From contig NZ_JAPNUE010000011.1 in the NCBI RefSeq assembly GCF_026626305.1, positions 1 through 64,000 of the forward strand: 64,000 nt of DNA, read 5' to 3'. The stretch comes from Frigidibacter sp. RF13 (GTDB lineage Bacteria > Pseudomonadota > Alphaproteobacteria > Rhodobacterales > Rhodobacteraceae). Positions 18,082-27,084 of the stretch are shown one piece after another (within the stretch, counting starts at the first letter, position 1; each line of letters opens with the position of its first letter). The notes beneath the pieces were generated by a model. The model was given only the letters and a program-made list of their open reading frames with translations, was not told the DNA's origin and made no database searches. A program made the translations under genes and the position numbers.

Positions 18082-18800
18082 GGCCGCCGCCCCTGACCAT
18101 GAACGACCACGATCGAGAAGTAGGGCACCTTCTCGGGCACCTCGGTCAGGCGATGTACCTTCTGGTCGGGCATTGTGCCGCGTTCGACTAGCCATGCATC
18201 CGCCAGCCGCCCCGCCGCCGTCAGCGCGCGTTTCAGCTTGTCGAGGTTGCGGCCGATTTTCATGACAACCAGCGCATCGGTTTCGCGCGCCCGCGCGGCG
18301 AGGTCGGCCTCGCTCATCGTGGCGGTGACGACAGTCAGCACATCGTCGCCCCAGGTGATCGGTTCGCCCGTCGCGGTCCAGCAACCGGACATGCCGGTGA
18401 TGCCGGGCACGACCTCGACCGGTCGGCGCTCGCGCAGACGGGTGTAGAGGTGCATGAAGCTGCCGTAGAAGAAGGGGTCGCCCTCGCACAACACCAAAAC
18501 AGTCTCTGTTTCAGCCAAATTGGCCAGATTCTCGGCCCAGAAGTCGTAGAATTCCGCCATCACCCGATTGTATTCGGGGTCAGAGAAATGGATTTCGGTC
18601 GTGACCGGATAGTCCATCGAATGTTCGATGGCATCGGCGCGCAGCATCCCCTCGACGATCCGCCGCGCCTGACCCTCATAACCCTTCTTGCGGAAATAGG
18701 CGACATGCCGGGCACCCCGCACCAGACGGTCGGAACGCACGCTCATCAGCTCCGGATCGCCCGGACCGAGGCCGACACAGATGATGCGACCCCCGCTCAT
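18078..18800 (-). CDS. cobI: Precorrin-2 C20-methyltransferase CobI
   Basis: 240 aa from the ATG at 18800. Motifs are IICVGLGPGDPELMSVRSDR, VTTEIHFSDPEYN, LVLCEGDPFFYGSFMHLYTR and VVPGITGMSGCWTATGEPIT, all standard for CobI/CbiL. It methylates C20 of precorrin-2 to give precorrin-3A. It overlaps cobH upstream and cobJ downstream by four bases each, as in a tightly coupled operon. Confidence 0.94.
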   Translation of the reverse strand: MSGGRIICVGLGPGDPELMSVRSDRLVRGARHVAYFRKKGYEGQARRIVEGMLRADAIEHSMDYPVTTEIHFSDPEYNRVMAEFYDFWAENLANLAETETVLVLCEGDPFFYGSFMHLYTRLRERRPVEVVPGITGMSGCWTATGEPITWGDDVLTVVTATMSEADLAARARETDALVVMKIGRNLDKLKRALTAAGRLADAWLVERGTMPDQKVHRLTEVPEKVPYFSIVVVHGQGRRP

Positions 18801-19426
18801 TCCTTGCGGCTCGCGAGCGCGTTTACGGCGGCGACGGTGATCGCCGAGCCGCCGAGGCGGCCCTTCACGATGAGCGACGGTACCGGCAGGTCTGCCATCA
18901 GCGCATCCTTGGATTCCGCGGCGCCAACGAAACCGACCGGGCAGCCGATGATGGCGGCGGGTCGCGGGCAGGCGGGATCTTCCAGCATGTTCAGGAGGTG
19001 GAACAAGGCGGTCGGCGCATTGCCAATGGCAACAACCGCGCCTTCCAGATGCGGGCGCCAAAGCTCCAGCGCGGCGGCCGAGCGGGTGTTCTTCATCTCT
19101 GCCGCAAGGCTCGGGACGCGCGGGTCGTGCAACGTGCAGATCACCTGATTGTCCTTCGGCAGGCGCGCGCGGGTGATGCCCTCGGAGACCATGCGCGCAT
19201 CGCAGAGGATCGGCGCACCCGCCTCTAGCGCGGTGCGGGCGGCGATCGCCATGCCGGGCGAGAAGCGGACGTGTTCTTCCAGTCCGACCATCCCCGCGGC
19301 GTGGATCATGCGGACGACGATGACCTCCTCCTCGGGTGTGAAGCGGGCAAGGTCGGCTTCGGCGCGGATTGTCGCGAAGCTTTCAAGGTAGATGGCAGCG
19401 CCGTCGGTCTGGTAGCTGTGGGGCAT
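18797..19426 (-). CDS. cobH: Precorrin-8X methylmutase CobH
   Basis: 209 aa, the normal family length. The N-terminal IYLESFATIRAEADLARFTP, VVRMIHAAGMVGLEEHVRFS with the catalytic His, and GAPILCDARMVSEGITRARL are diagnostic, as is the C-terminal IIGCPVGFVGAAESKDAL. It moves the C11 methyl to C12, making hydrogenobyrinic acid. It lies 4 bases after cobG and overlaps cobI. Confidence 0.95.
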   Translation of the reverse strand: MPHSYQTDGAAIYLESFATIRAEADLARFTPEEEVIVVRMIHAAGMVGLEEHVRFSPGMAIAARTALEAGAPILCDARMVSEGITRARLPKDNQVICTLHDPRVPSLAAEMKNTRSAAALELWRPHLEGAVVAIGNAPTALFHLLNMLEDPACPRPAAIIGCPVGFVGAAESKDALMADLPVPSLIVKGRLGGSAITVAAVNALASRKE

Positions 19427-19430
19427 CGGT

Positions 19431-20597
19431 TCACTCGGTCGACAGGGTTTGGGCCAGGGCCTCTGGGGCGAGGCCGGTCAGAGCGGGCGGATCGGCGGCA
19501 GCGCCGTTCCGGATCAGGTCAAACGTTCCGCCTGGGCGCCCCACAAGCGTCAGAGCTGCAGGTCCAGGGTGGGCACAGCCCTTGGCACAGCCCGAGACAT
19601 GGAGCTTCCGGCCGGGGGGGAGCATCGCGCTCAGCGTTCGTGCCAGCGGCCGCGTGGGGGCCAGTGCTTGCGGGCAGGCGGGGGCGCCGGTGCAGGCGAT
19701 GACCCTCAGTCGTGGGTCGTGCAGTGTGGTGATCAGGTCCGGAATGGCCGGGACGGAATGGGCCCCCTCGATCAGGATCATGCGCCAGGGCGTCGAACGA
19801 ACTGGACCGATTTCGGCAAGAATAGACAGTGTTTCGGCTCGCATCTGGCCGAACTCGAAACCGACGAGGAAACCTTCCGTCCGAGGCCCCGGTGCCGGTG
19901 CCGGGCCGGGGTTCACGGCTGCGCGGACCGGCATGAATGCATCTGGCAGGAGCGCGCCCCGGGCCAGATGCGCGGCCATCCGGCCTCGCCCTTCGGGGGC
20001 GCCGCCAGTCGCCAGGAACCATTCCGCGAGCCGCAGCGCGGTCGGTGCGGCGCTGTCCATCGTCACTTCCGCACCACGGTCCGCACCATCGGCCCGGACG
20101 ACCAATCCACCGGCCTCGGTCCGTTCGATCCGGATATCGGCGGAAGTATCGCGCAGGATCGGTGCGATGCCGACGTCGACCGCATAGCCAAACTTGCCGG
20201 GCGTCTGCGGCGCGCCCGGGCCTGTCAGCGCTTCTGCCAGCGAGCGGGCCAGATCGGCGGTGCCGTCGCCTTCGGACCAGAAGGGAGTGACAACGATATT
20301 GCGGCGGCTTTCGGCCTCGGTCGAGGGATCGATAAGGCCAAGATCTCGCAGTCCGTCGATCAACGGACCGTGCGCCGCATCGGACACCCCGCGCAGCTGA
20401 ATATTGGCGCGCGACGACAGGTCGATCAGACCGTTACCGAACCGTGCCGACAGGTCGGCGACACCCTTTGCCTGCACCGTCGTCAAACGTCCGCCGCGCG
20501 GCCGGATGCGGACGACGAGACCGTCGCCCGACATCATCGGGCGAAGTGCGCCGGGGCACCAACCCTTGATTTCAGGCGAGATAGACATGGTTTTCAT
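19431..20597 (-). CDS. cobG: Precorrin-3B synthase CobG
   Basis: 388 aa from the ATG at 20597, which follows GGAGGCGCAGGG and overlaps the cobN stop (ATGA). It is built like nitrite/sulfite reductases. An N-terminal ferredoxin-like half has the CPGALRPMMSGDGLVVRIRP motif. A C-terminal [4Fe-4S] site is formed by ACTGAPACP and SGCAKGCAHPG. It uses molecular oxygen to hydroxylate and lactonise precorrin-3A, so its presence marks the aerobic pathway; no cobZ is seen in the window. The open frame upstream to 21164 is the shadow of cobN. Confidence 0.92.
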   Translation of the reverse strand: MKTMSISPEIKGWCPGALRPMMSGDGLVVRIRPRGGRLTTVQAKGVADLSARFGNGLIDLSSRANIQLRGVSDAAHGPLIDGLRDLGLIDPSTEAESRRNIVVTPFWSEGDGTADLARSLAEALTGPGAPQTPGKFGYAVDVGIAPILRDTSADIRIERTEAGGLVVRADGADRGAEVTMDSAAPTALRLAEWFLATGGAPEGRGRMAAHLARGALLPDAFMPVRAAVNPGPAPAPGPRTEGFLVGFEFGQMRAETLSILAEIGPVRSTPWRMILIEGAHSVPAIPDLITTLHDPRLRVIACTGAPACPQALAPTRPLARTLSAMLPPGRKLHVSGCAKGCAHPGPAALTLVGRPGGTFDLIRNGAAADPPALTGLAPEALAQTLSTE

Positions 20598-23500
20598 CCC
20601 TGCGCCTCCATCGAGGCGGCGATGGAGTTGCGACGTGTGATCCACAGGCCCGCATCGCGCAGCGCCGCGAACCGGTCGCGCATGGCCTGAAGCGCCATGG
20701 GATTTTCGCGTTGCATGAATTCCACCAGATCGTCGCGGCCGATCGTTGCGTCGTGATAAAGGTCGAACAGATGCGGCGGCACGGCGCGGGCGAGATGCGC
20801 GAAAGCGGCCAGATGGTCGAGCGTCGCGGCGATCTCGGCCGCGCCGCGGAAGCCGTGCGCCATCATCCCGGTCGCCCAGCGGGGATCGGCGGCGCGCGAT
20901 CGGACAACGCGCGCGACCTCTTCGGGCAGGGTGCGGGCGCGCGGGCGGTCGGGCAGGGTGGCGTCGAGGTGATAGAGCGCCTTTTCCGCGCCGCCCAGCC
21001 GGGCGACGGCAGCGGCAAACCCACCCTCGTGCGCGGCATAGTCCGAGGCCAAGAGAAGATCGCTTTCGGCCAGGTCCTGAACGTGGACGAACCCGTCCGC
21101 GTCCTTCACCCGCGTTTCGAGCGCGTCGCGAACACGTCGCGCGTCGCCCGTCCCCACTGACCATTCGGAACCCGTAAGCCAGGCCTCGCCGGCGCGAGCT
21201 TGGCCGCCCTCGGAATAATCCTCGATCGCCTCGCCCATCGACAGGCCGTAAAGGCCGGGCTTCGGGCCGAAGACGCGGGGGCTTGCCGCGAGATAGGGAT
21301 TGTCTTCAGCCGCTTCCTCGCGCTGGCCTAGTGCGGCGGCGGCGGCCTCGAACAGTTGTGCGAGACCGGGAAAGACGTCTCTGAACAGGCCTGATACGCG
21401 CAAGGTGACGTCGATGCGCGGTCGACCCAGCAGCGCGAGCGGCACGATCTCGAAGCCCGACACCCGCTCTGACCCCTCGTCCCATTTCGGGGCAAGGCCT
21501 GCCAGATGCAGCGCCATCGCAAACTCTTCGCCCGCCGTCCGCATCGTGGCCGATCCCCAGAGGTCGACGACCAGCGACCGCGGCCAGTCGCCATGATCCT
21601 GCAGGTGTTTGCGCAGAAGTTCCTCGGCAAGTTTCACGCCTTGGGCGTGGGCTGCACGAGACGGGACCGCACGGGGATCGGTGGTGAAAAGGTTGCGGCC
21701 GGTCGGCAGCACGTCTGACCGACCGCGCGCGGGAGATCCGGAAGGGCCGGCGGCGACGCGCTGGCCGCTGAGTGCCGCGAAAAGGCCCGCGCGTTCTTCC
21801 GCGCCACATTGGCCGGTGCCGAAGACATGCAGGCCTTCGCCGAACTGACTTTCCTTGATGTCACAGACGAACCGGTCGATGCGGGTGATTGCCTCCGCGG
21901 CCGAGGCGGCCGCGGGTATCCCCAGATCGTCTTCAACGCCCGAAGCCTGCGCCTCATCGCGGACGGCGGCGATCAGGCGGTCGCGGCGGGCGGGGTCAAG
22001 GCCGTCGGCGGTGGAATATTCGTCAAGCAACCGTTCCAGCCGCAGAAGCCCCTCAGGCACCGCGCTCGCCACCATCGGTGGTGGCATGTGGCCGATGGTG
22101 ACGGCACCGATCCGACGTTTGGCCTGCGCGGCCTCGCCCGGGTCGTTGACAATGAAGGGATAGATCACCGGCAGGGCACCGGTCAGCGCCTCGGGCCAGC
22201 AGTCCGCCGACAGGGCGACCGACTTGCCGGGTAGCCATTCGAGCGTGCCATGGGCGCCGACATGGATCAGCGCGTGAATGCCTTGCGAGCGGAGCCAGAG
22301 ATAGAAGGCAACGTAGGAATGGCGCGGGGTTCGGGAAAGGTCGTGGTAGTCGTCGCCGCGCGCTGCCACCTCGCCGCGCTCGGGTTGCAGCGCAACGATG
22401 GTCCCGCCCCGGTGAAGCGCTGCAAAGCGGAAGGCGCCATCCTGGACAACCGGGTCGTTTTCTGGCGCGCCCCAGGCATCGTGAAGGGCCTGCCGCAAGG
22501 GTGAGGGTAGCGTGGAAAGAGTGTCTAAATAGGCTGAAATTGGCCATTGAAGCCGCTCGGTCAGCAGCAGCTGGCCAAGACCCGTGCCGCTGTCGGCCAG
22601 GTCGCCGAGGATCGCCTCGGCGGATGACAATGCGTCAAGACCCACCGCATGGGCCAGCTGATGCGCCTTGCCGGGATAGGTGGACAGAACCAGCGCCAAC
22701 CTCCGGTCATCCGCCGGTGTGTTGGCAAGGCGAAACCAGCCCGCGACCCGGTCGGCGACGGCAGAGACGCGGTCTGGATCGGCGCGATGGGCGAATCGCG
22801 AAAACTGCAGGTCGGGATCACGTGCGCCGGGGCTTTTGAAGCTGATGACACCCGCGAATATGCGGCCATCGACCTCGGGCAGCACGACATGCATTGCAAG
22901 ATCGGCAGGCGACAGGCCGCGGTCGGCGGTTGCCCAGTCCTTGCGACGGGCGGTGGACAGGGCAACCTGAAAGACCGGGCAGCCGGCTGCGTCCAGTGGC
23001 GACGGCTCGCCATTCGCGCCCTTCGCGGAAAAGGCGGTGGCATTGACGACTGCGGCCGGCTTCAGGCGCACGAGTTCTGCCGCCGCCCAGGCCGAAGCGG
23101 CGGCATCCTTGAGGCTGGCAGCAAAAAGGCCCACCGCCGCAAAACCCCGCGCCTCGAGCGCCTCGATCAGCGCATCGACAGGATCGGTATCGGCTGCCGT
23201 CAGATAGGAGCGGTAAAAGGTGACGATGGCCAAAGGCCGCGCGCCCAGCGCAGGCGCCGCGACGACCCCCCTGCCGGGCAAGTAGAAGCCGAAATCGGGA
23301 ACCGTCTTGTCGCCAATCACCGGCCCCGCATAAAGGCCCGCCGCCAATGACAGTTGTTGCAGCGCTGCTTGAGCTGCCACCGCGCCACCCTGGTCACACA
23401 GGTGCTGCAGGCGGCGGAGGGTAGAAACCGGCAGGGTCGACAGTTGGTCAAGCCGCCCATCCACGCGCCCGTCGGCGGGAAGGACGGCCAGTGCGATCCC

Positions 23501-23821
23501 CTTGCGGCGCGCCAGGTCTTGCACCTGCGCCAGGCCATAGGGCCAATAGCTTTCCCCGCCGATCAGGCGGATCAGGATGCCCTTCGCGCCAGACAGTGTC
23601 TGTTCGGCATAGGTGTCGACCGACAGGGGATGCTTCAGCGCGACGAGGTTCGCCAGCCTGAGTGCCGGCAAGCCGCCCGCTGCGCGATGCCAGCCCGCCG
23701 CGAAAGCGCCGAGGTCGCTGTCGGAAAACGACAGAACCACCAGTTCGGCCGGGGATTGTCCCAGGTCGAACGGGGTTTCCGTTTCCTCTAGCCCATGGCT
23801 TTCGCGGAAAACGACATGCAT
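20594..23821 (-). CDS. cobN: Cobaltochelatase subunit CobN
   Basis: 1075 aa. It is the large subunit that binds hydrogenobyrinic acid a,c-diamide, related to magnesium chelatase BchH. Visible family segments are LIRLIGGESYWPYG, VVATAALGARPLAIVTFYRS-type repeats, HALIHVGAHGTLEWLPGKSV, and near the C-terminus AYAAHEGGFAA-like and DDLVEFMQRENPMAL. It is shorter than the roughly 1275 aa of the classical enzyme but has no break. It works with CobS and CobT, neither present in this window. It lies 3 bases after cobW. Confidence 0.93.
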   Translation of the reverse strand: MHVVFRESHGLEETETPFDLGQSPAELVVLSFSDSDLGAFAAGWHRAAGGLPALRLANLVALKHPLSVDTYAEQTLSGAKGILIRLIGGESYWPYGLAQVQDLARRKGIALAVLPADGRVDGRLDQLSTLPVSTLRRLQHLCDQGGAVAAQAALQQLSLAAGLYAGPVIGDKTVPDFGFYLPGRGVVAAPALGARPLAIVTFYRSYLTAADTDPVDALIEALEARGFAAVGLFAASLKDAAASAWAAAELVRLKPAAVVNATAFSAKGANGEPSPLDAAGCPVFQVALSTARRKDWATADRGLSPADLAMHVVLPEVDGRIFAGVISFKSPGARDPDLQFSRFAHRADPDRVSAVADRVAGWFRLANTPADDRRLALVLSTYPGKAHQLAHAVGLDALSSAEAILGDLADSGTGLGQLLLTERLQWPISAYLDTLSTLPSPLRQALHDAWGAPENDPVVQDGAFRFAALHRGGTIVALQPERGEVAARGDDYHDLSRTPRHSYVAFYLWLRSQGIHALIHVGAHGTLEWLPGKSVALSADCWPEALTGALPVIYPFIVNDPGEAAQAKRRIGAVTIGHMPPPMVASAVPEGLLRLERLLDEYSTADGLDPARRDRLIAAVRDEAQASGVEDDLGIPAAASAAEAITRIDRFVCDIKESQFGEGLHVFGTGQCGAEERAGLFAALSGQRVAAGPSGSPARGRSDVLPTGRNLFTTDPRAVPSRAAHAQGVKLAEELLRKHLQDHGDWPRSLVVDLWGSATMRTAGEEFAMALHLAGLAPKWDEGSERVSGFEIVPLALLGRPRIDVTLRVSGLFRDVFPGLAQLFEAAAAALGQREEAAEDNPYLAASPRVFGPKPGLYGLSMGEAIEDYSEGGQARAGEAWLTGSEWSVGTGDARRVRDALETRVKDADGFVHVQDLAESDLLLASDYAAHEGGFAAAVARLGGAEKALYHLDATLPDRPRARTLPEEVARVVRSRAADPRWATGMMAHGFRGAAEIAATLDHLAAFAHLARAVPPHLFDLYHDATIGRDDLVEFMQRENPMALQAMRDRFAALRDAGLWITRRNSIAASMEAQG

Positions 23822-23824
23822 GGT

Positions 23825-24874
23825 TCAGGCCTCGGCGCCCTCGGGGATCAGCACGGCGCGGATCGCGTCCGGGTCCACGTCGTGATGTTCGCCAATGACC
23901 ACGAGCTTCGAGGCACGCGGCGCGGCCCCCCAGGGCCGGTCATATTGTGCCCGCACCCGCTCGCCAACAGCTTGCACCAACATCCGCATCGGCTTGCCGG
24001 TGACCGCGACGTAGCCCTTCACACGCAGGATGTTCTGTTCGCGTGCCAGCCGGACGATGGCAGCCTTGAGCGCCTCGGGGTCGGTCACCTCGGGCAGGTC
24101 GATGACGACGGTGTCGAAGTCGTCATGTTCGTGGTCGTCGTGGCCGTCGTGATGCGAGGGACGTGCGGCGAGGTCGTCCTCGGCGGCGGCATTGAGCCCG
24201 AGGATCAGGCGCGGGTCGATGCGGCCCTCCTCCATCGCCACGATCGGCAGCTTGCGCGGCGCCTCTGCCTCGATCACCGCGCGAGCGGCTTGAAGGCCCA
24301 CCTCACCCGCGAGATCGGCCTTCGACAGAAGCACAATGTCGGCGCAGGAAATCTGATCCTCGAACACTTCCGAAAGCGGCGTTTCATGGTCGATGGAATC
24401 GTCCGCCGCGCGCTGGGCCTGAACCGCACCCTCGTCGGGCGCGAACCGGCCCGCCGCGACGGCCTCGGCGTCGGCCAAGGCCACAACCCCGTCCACGGTG
24501 ATCTTCGAACGGATCGCGGGCCAGTCGAAAGCCTTCAGCAGAGGCTTCGGCAGGGCGAGGCCCGAAGTTTCGATCAGGATATGGTCGGGGCGCTGCGGCA
24601 GGGCCATCAGCGCCTCGATCGTCGGGATGAAATCGTCGGCCACGGTGCAGCAGATACAGCCATTGGCCAGCTCGACGATATTCTCGGCCGGGCAATTCTC
24701 GTCCGCGCAGGACTTCAGGATATCGCCATCGACGCCCACGGTGCCGAATTCATTGACCAGAACGGCAAGGCGTTTGCCCTGCGGATTCTGCATAAGATGG
24801 CGGATGAGCGTCGTCTTGCCCGCGCCGAGAAAGCCGGTGATCACGGTGACGGGGATTTTCTGCAGATCGGTCAT
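23825..24874 (-). CDS. cobW: CobW GTP-binding metallochaperone
   Basis: 349 aa. It is a G3E family GTPase with Walker A GFLGAGKTTLI at residues about 14-24, the metal-binding NGCICCTV (CxCC), SKADLAGE as the guanine-specificity motif, and a histidine/aspartate-rich loop HHDGHDDHEHDD around residues 230-245. CobW is thought to deliver cobalt to the cobaltochelatase, and its position directly before cobN fits. It overlaps the DUF1636 gene upstream by four bases. Confidence 0.94.
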   Translation of the reverse strand: MTDLQKIPVTVITGFLGAGKTTLIRHLMQNPQGKRLAVLVNEFGTVGVDGDILKSCADENCPAENIVELANGCICCTVADDFIPTIEALMALPQRPDHILIETSGLALPKPLLKAFDWPAIRSKITVDGVVALADAEAVAAGRFAPDEGAVQAQRAADDSIDHETPLSEVFEDQISCADIVLLSKADLAGEVGLQAARAVIEAEAPRKLPIVAMEEGRIDPRLILGLNAAAEDDLAARPSHHDGHDDHEHDDFDTVVIDLPEVTDPEALKAAIVRLAREQNILRVKGYVAVTGKPMRMLVQAVGERVRAQYDRPWGAAPRASKLVVIGEHHDVDPDAIRAVLIPEGAEA

Positions 24875-25233
24875 TTGGCGGGCTCCAGAGGGGGAATGCG
24901 GGCAAGCGACTGCTTGCGGAAGATGACGGGCCGTTCACGCCAGGGCACGATCCCGTCGGGGGCGTTTGCGTAAGCGGCAGCACCGGCGAGGATGTCGGCC
25001 ACATGCACCTCGGGGTCCATATGGCCATAGACATAAGCCCAGCGCCCGGGGGCAGAGAGGGCGACGCTGCAGCCATTGTCACAGGCCGACAGGCATTCGA
25101 CACCGCGGATCACCACGCCTGCGGGCGCGCCTGCGGCCTGAAGCGCCGCATGCAGCGCCGTGCCGGGACGAACCTCGCCCTCGGGTGCGGACGCTCGGCG
25201 GCAGGTCAGGCAGACGGACAGCGTGACGGTCAC
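24871..25233 (-). CDS. DUF1636 ferredoxin-like protein (second paralogue)
   Basis: 120 aa from the GTG at 25233, preceded by GAGAGGAAGAGCCGC; the ATG-started frame to 25323 runs into the riboswitch and is less likely. It has paired cysteines like the first copy: SVCLTCRRAS near the N-terminus and ECLSACDNGCSV in the middle, then WAYVYGHMDPEVH. The two copies differ a lot outside the Cys motifs. It is the first gene after the riboswitch at 25331-25522 and overlaps cobW by four bases, so it is co-expressed with the chelatase genes. A role in metal or redox support is inference. Confidence 0.82.
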   Translation of the reverse strand: MTVTLSVCLTCRRASAPEGEVRPGTALHAALQAAGAPAGVVIRGVECLSACDNGCSVALSAPGRWAYVYGHMDPEVHVADILAGAAAYANAPDGIVPWRERPVIFRKQSLARIPPLEPAK

Positions 25234-25330
25234 GCGGCTCTTCCTCTCGTTTCGGCGGGGGAATGGTCCTGCGGGGGCGGTTTTTGCCCAAGCCGGTCGC
25301 GGAACACCCCGTCCGCCCTTCATCTTTCGT

Positions 25331-25522
25331 CCTGCTGGCAGGTCTCCCGGCTTGCGGAGCGGGGCTTTCGCCCCCCGGCCCCCGCCTTCCCGGGGCTGAC
25401 GCCCAGTGGCCTTGGAACCTCTCCGGTCACGGTCGCGGGGGCGGCTGCACTTCGGGATCGCGCGCCTGACGGTCGCATTCCCTGTCGCATTCCCTCTTCG
25501 CCTGTCATAGGACAGGAACCAG
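25331..25522 (-). promoter_or_regulatory. Cobalamin riboswitch upstream of DUF1636-cobW-cobN operon
   Basis: On the minus strand the ordered elements are GAGGGAATGCGACAGGGAAT, the core CCGCCCCCGCGACCGTGACC, GCCACTGGGC, CCCGGGAAGGCGGG and the 3' box GCAAGCCGGGAGACCTGCC. The peripheral stems differ from the first riboswitch, so the two are diverged members and not a recent duplication. It ends about 100 bases before the GTG of the first gene and controls DUF1636-cobW-cobN-cobG-cobH-cobI-cobJ. Confidence 0.93.
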
Positions 25523-25576
25523 CAATGCCCACCCTGTGGGCCAAGCCCGGAAGCCTGTCAAGCACGGGAAGGGACC

Positions 25577-26209
25577 ATGACCGACACGAAAACGACCGAA
25601 ACCCTGGACGATGCCGCGCGCCATGCCAGCAAGATGGCCAAGAAGAAGGCCGCGCGCGACAAGATCATGGCGACGAAGGAGGGTGAGAAGGGCCTGATCA
25701 TCGTCCATACCGGGGCGGGCAAAGGCAAGTCGTCGTCCGGTTTCGGGATGATCCTGCGTTGTATCGCCCATGAAATGCCCTCTGCTGTTGTCCAGTTCAT
25801 CAAGGGCGCGTGGTCCACCGGGGAACGGACGCTGATCGAGGCGAACTTCGGACATCTCTGCCAGTTCTATGCGATGGGCGAGGGCTTTACCTGGGAAACC
25901 CAGGACAAGGAGCGCGACATCGCCGCTGCGAGGAAGGGCTGGGAAAAGGCCAAGGAGCTGATCCGGGATGAGCGGAACCGGATGGTGCTCTTGGACGAGA
26001 TCAACATTGCGTTGCGGTACGACTATCTGGATGTGGGCGAGGTGGTAGAGTTCCTGAAGACCGAAAAGCCCGCAATGACCCACGTCGTTCTGACCGGCCG
26101 TAACGCAAAGGAAGAGCTGATCGAAATCGCCGATCTGGTGACAGAGATGACGCTGGTGAAGCACCCGTTCCGATCAGGGATCAAGGGCCAGAAGGGCGTG
26201 GAGTTCTGA
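25577..26209 (+). CDS. cobO: Cob(I)yrinic acid a,c-diamide adenosyltransferase CobO
   Basis: 210 aa. The Walker A-like loop HTGAGKGKSSSGFGMILRC is at residues about 46-64. Family motifs are VVQFIKGAWSTGER, LLDEINIALRYDYLD and HVVLTGRNAKEELIEIADLV. It adds the adenosyl group to cob(I)yrinic acid a,c-diamide using ATP. It is divergent from the riboswitch-led operon and shows no riboswitch of its own on the plus strand. The N-terminal 35 residues are Lys-rich, as is usual for CobO. Confidence 0.95.
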   Translation: MTDTKTTETLDDAARHASKMAKKKAARDKIMATKEGEKGLIIVHTGAGKGKSSSGFGMILRCIAHEMPSAVVQFIKGAWSTGERTLIEANFGHLCQFYAMGEGFTWETQDKERDIAAARKGWEKAKELIRDERNRMVLLDEINIALRYDYLDVGEVVEFLKTEKPAMTHVVLTGRNAKEELIEIADLVTEMTLVKHPFRSGIKGQKGVEF

Positions 26210-26217
26210 GGCAGAGG

Positions 26218-26443
26218 CCGGGGGGCCAGCCCCCCGGACCCCCCGGGATATTTTAACCACAATGAAAGGAATTCGTGGTGAATCGCTCCTTACGGTACAG
26301 GCTGGGAAGCCGATGACCGTCCACAGTGAAGGCACCCCGTCTCCCCGGTTCACGCCGCCCGAGGCGGGGTGTTCTCTTTCCTCCGCCCTTTCATTGTGGC
26401 GCAAATATCCCGCAGGGGGTGCGGGGGACGCGAAGTCCCCCGC
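26218..26443. repeat. Inverted pair of REP-like palindromic repeats
   Basis: The gap between cobO and the HAD gene holds two related units facing each other. Unit 1 has the hairpin CCGGGGGGC/GCCCCCCGG (26218-26226/26229-26237) then the motif 26245-26269. Unit 2 has the inverse motif 26386-26411 (CCCTTTCATTGTGG and AAATATCCC) then the hairpin GCGGGGGAC/GTCCCCCGC (26421-26429/26435-26443). Between them, CACCCCG...CGGGGTG is followed by TTCTCTTTCC and may act as a weak plus-strand terminator. Confidence 0.6.
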
Positions 26444-26469
26444 TGGTGCGGGAAAGGCCAGGCGCTAAA

Positions 26470-27084
26470 ATGGCAGGACCTGCTTTCGATCTGGTCGTCT
26501 GGGATTTCGATGGTGTGCTCAACCGCAACATCCGGCGTGGCAGCTTTGTCTGGCAGAACCGTCTGCGCGACGACCTCGGGCTGGACCCGAGGGCCTTCAA
26601 CAGCTTCGTCTTCGGTTCGGAACGCATCCGCAGCGTGGTCCAAGGCAAGCTCGACCTGCGGGAGGTGGTGGCCGACTGGTTGCACGAGCAGGGTGCGGCA
26701 ATCGATACTGACATGTTCCTCGACTACTGGTTCGAGAAGGACGCGCTTCCCGATACTGAAACCGGTGCGCTGCTTGATCTTTGCCGGGGCCGCAAGGTGA
26801 TCGGCACCAACAACGAGACGCGCCGCGCGGCCTATATCGAGGGGAAGATGGGCTTCAGCGCGCGCGTCGAGCGGATCTTTGCCTCGGGGTGGATGGGCGT
26901 GGCCAAGCCTGATGACGGGTTCTTCGCGACTATTGAGGATTGGGCCGGAGTGGAGCCGGGCCGAATCCTGCTGATCGACGACAGTTCGGCCAATGTCGCC
27001 GCGGCGCATCGGCTGGGCTGGCAGGCCTTTCACTTCACTGATGAAACCCGCCATCGCCTGCCCGGCACTCTGGGAATCGGCTGA
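26470..27084 (+). CDS. HAD-superfamily hydrolase between cobO and cobQ
   Basis: 204 aa from the ATG at 26470. HAD motif I is WDFDGVLN with the nucleophile Asp about residue 12 and the acid Asp about 14. Motif II is near [11 protein letters not shown], motif III the Lys in VAKPDDGFF and motif [12 protein letters not shown]. This makes it a HAD-IA-type phosphatase with a helical cap ([13 protein letters not shown] to [10 protein letters not shown]). Its stop overlaps the ATG of cobQ (TGATG), so the two are translationally coupled. The substrate is unknown. Coupling to cobQ makes a cobalamin-related phosphatase role possible, but housekeeping roles cannot be excluded. Confidence 0.85.
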   Translation: MAGPAFDLVVWDFDGVLNRNIRRGSFVWQNRLRDDLGLDPRAFNSFVFGSERIRSVVQGKLDLREVVADWLHEQGAAIDTDMFLDYWFEKDALPDTETGALLDLCRGRKVIGTNNETRRAAYIEGKMGFSARVERIFASGWMGVAKPDDGFFATIEDWAGVEPGRILLIDDSSANVAAAHRLGWQAFHFTDETRHRLPGTLGIG

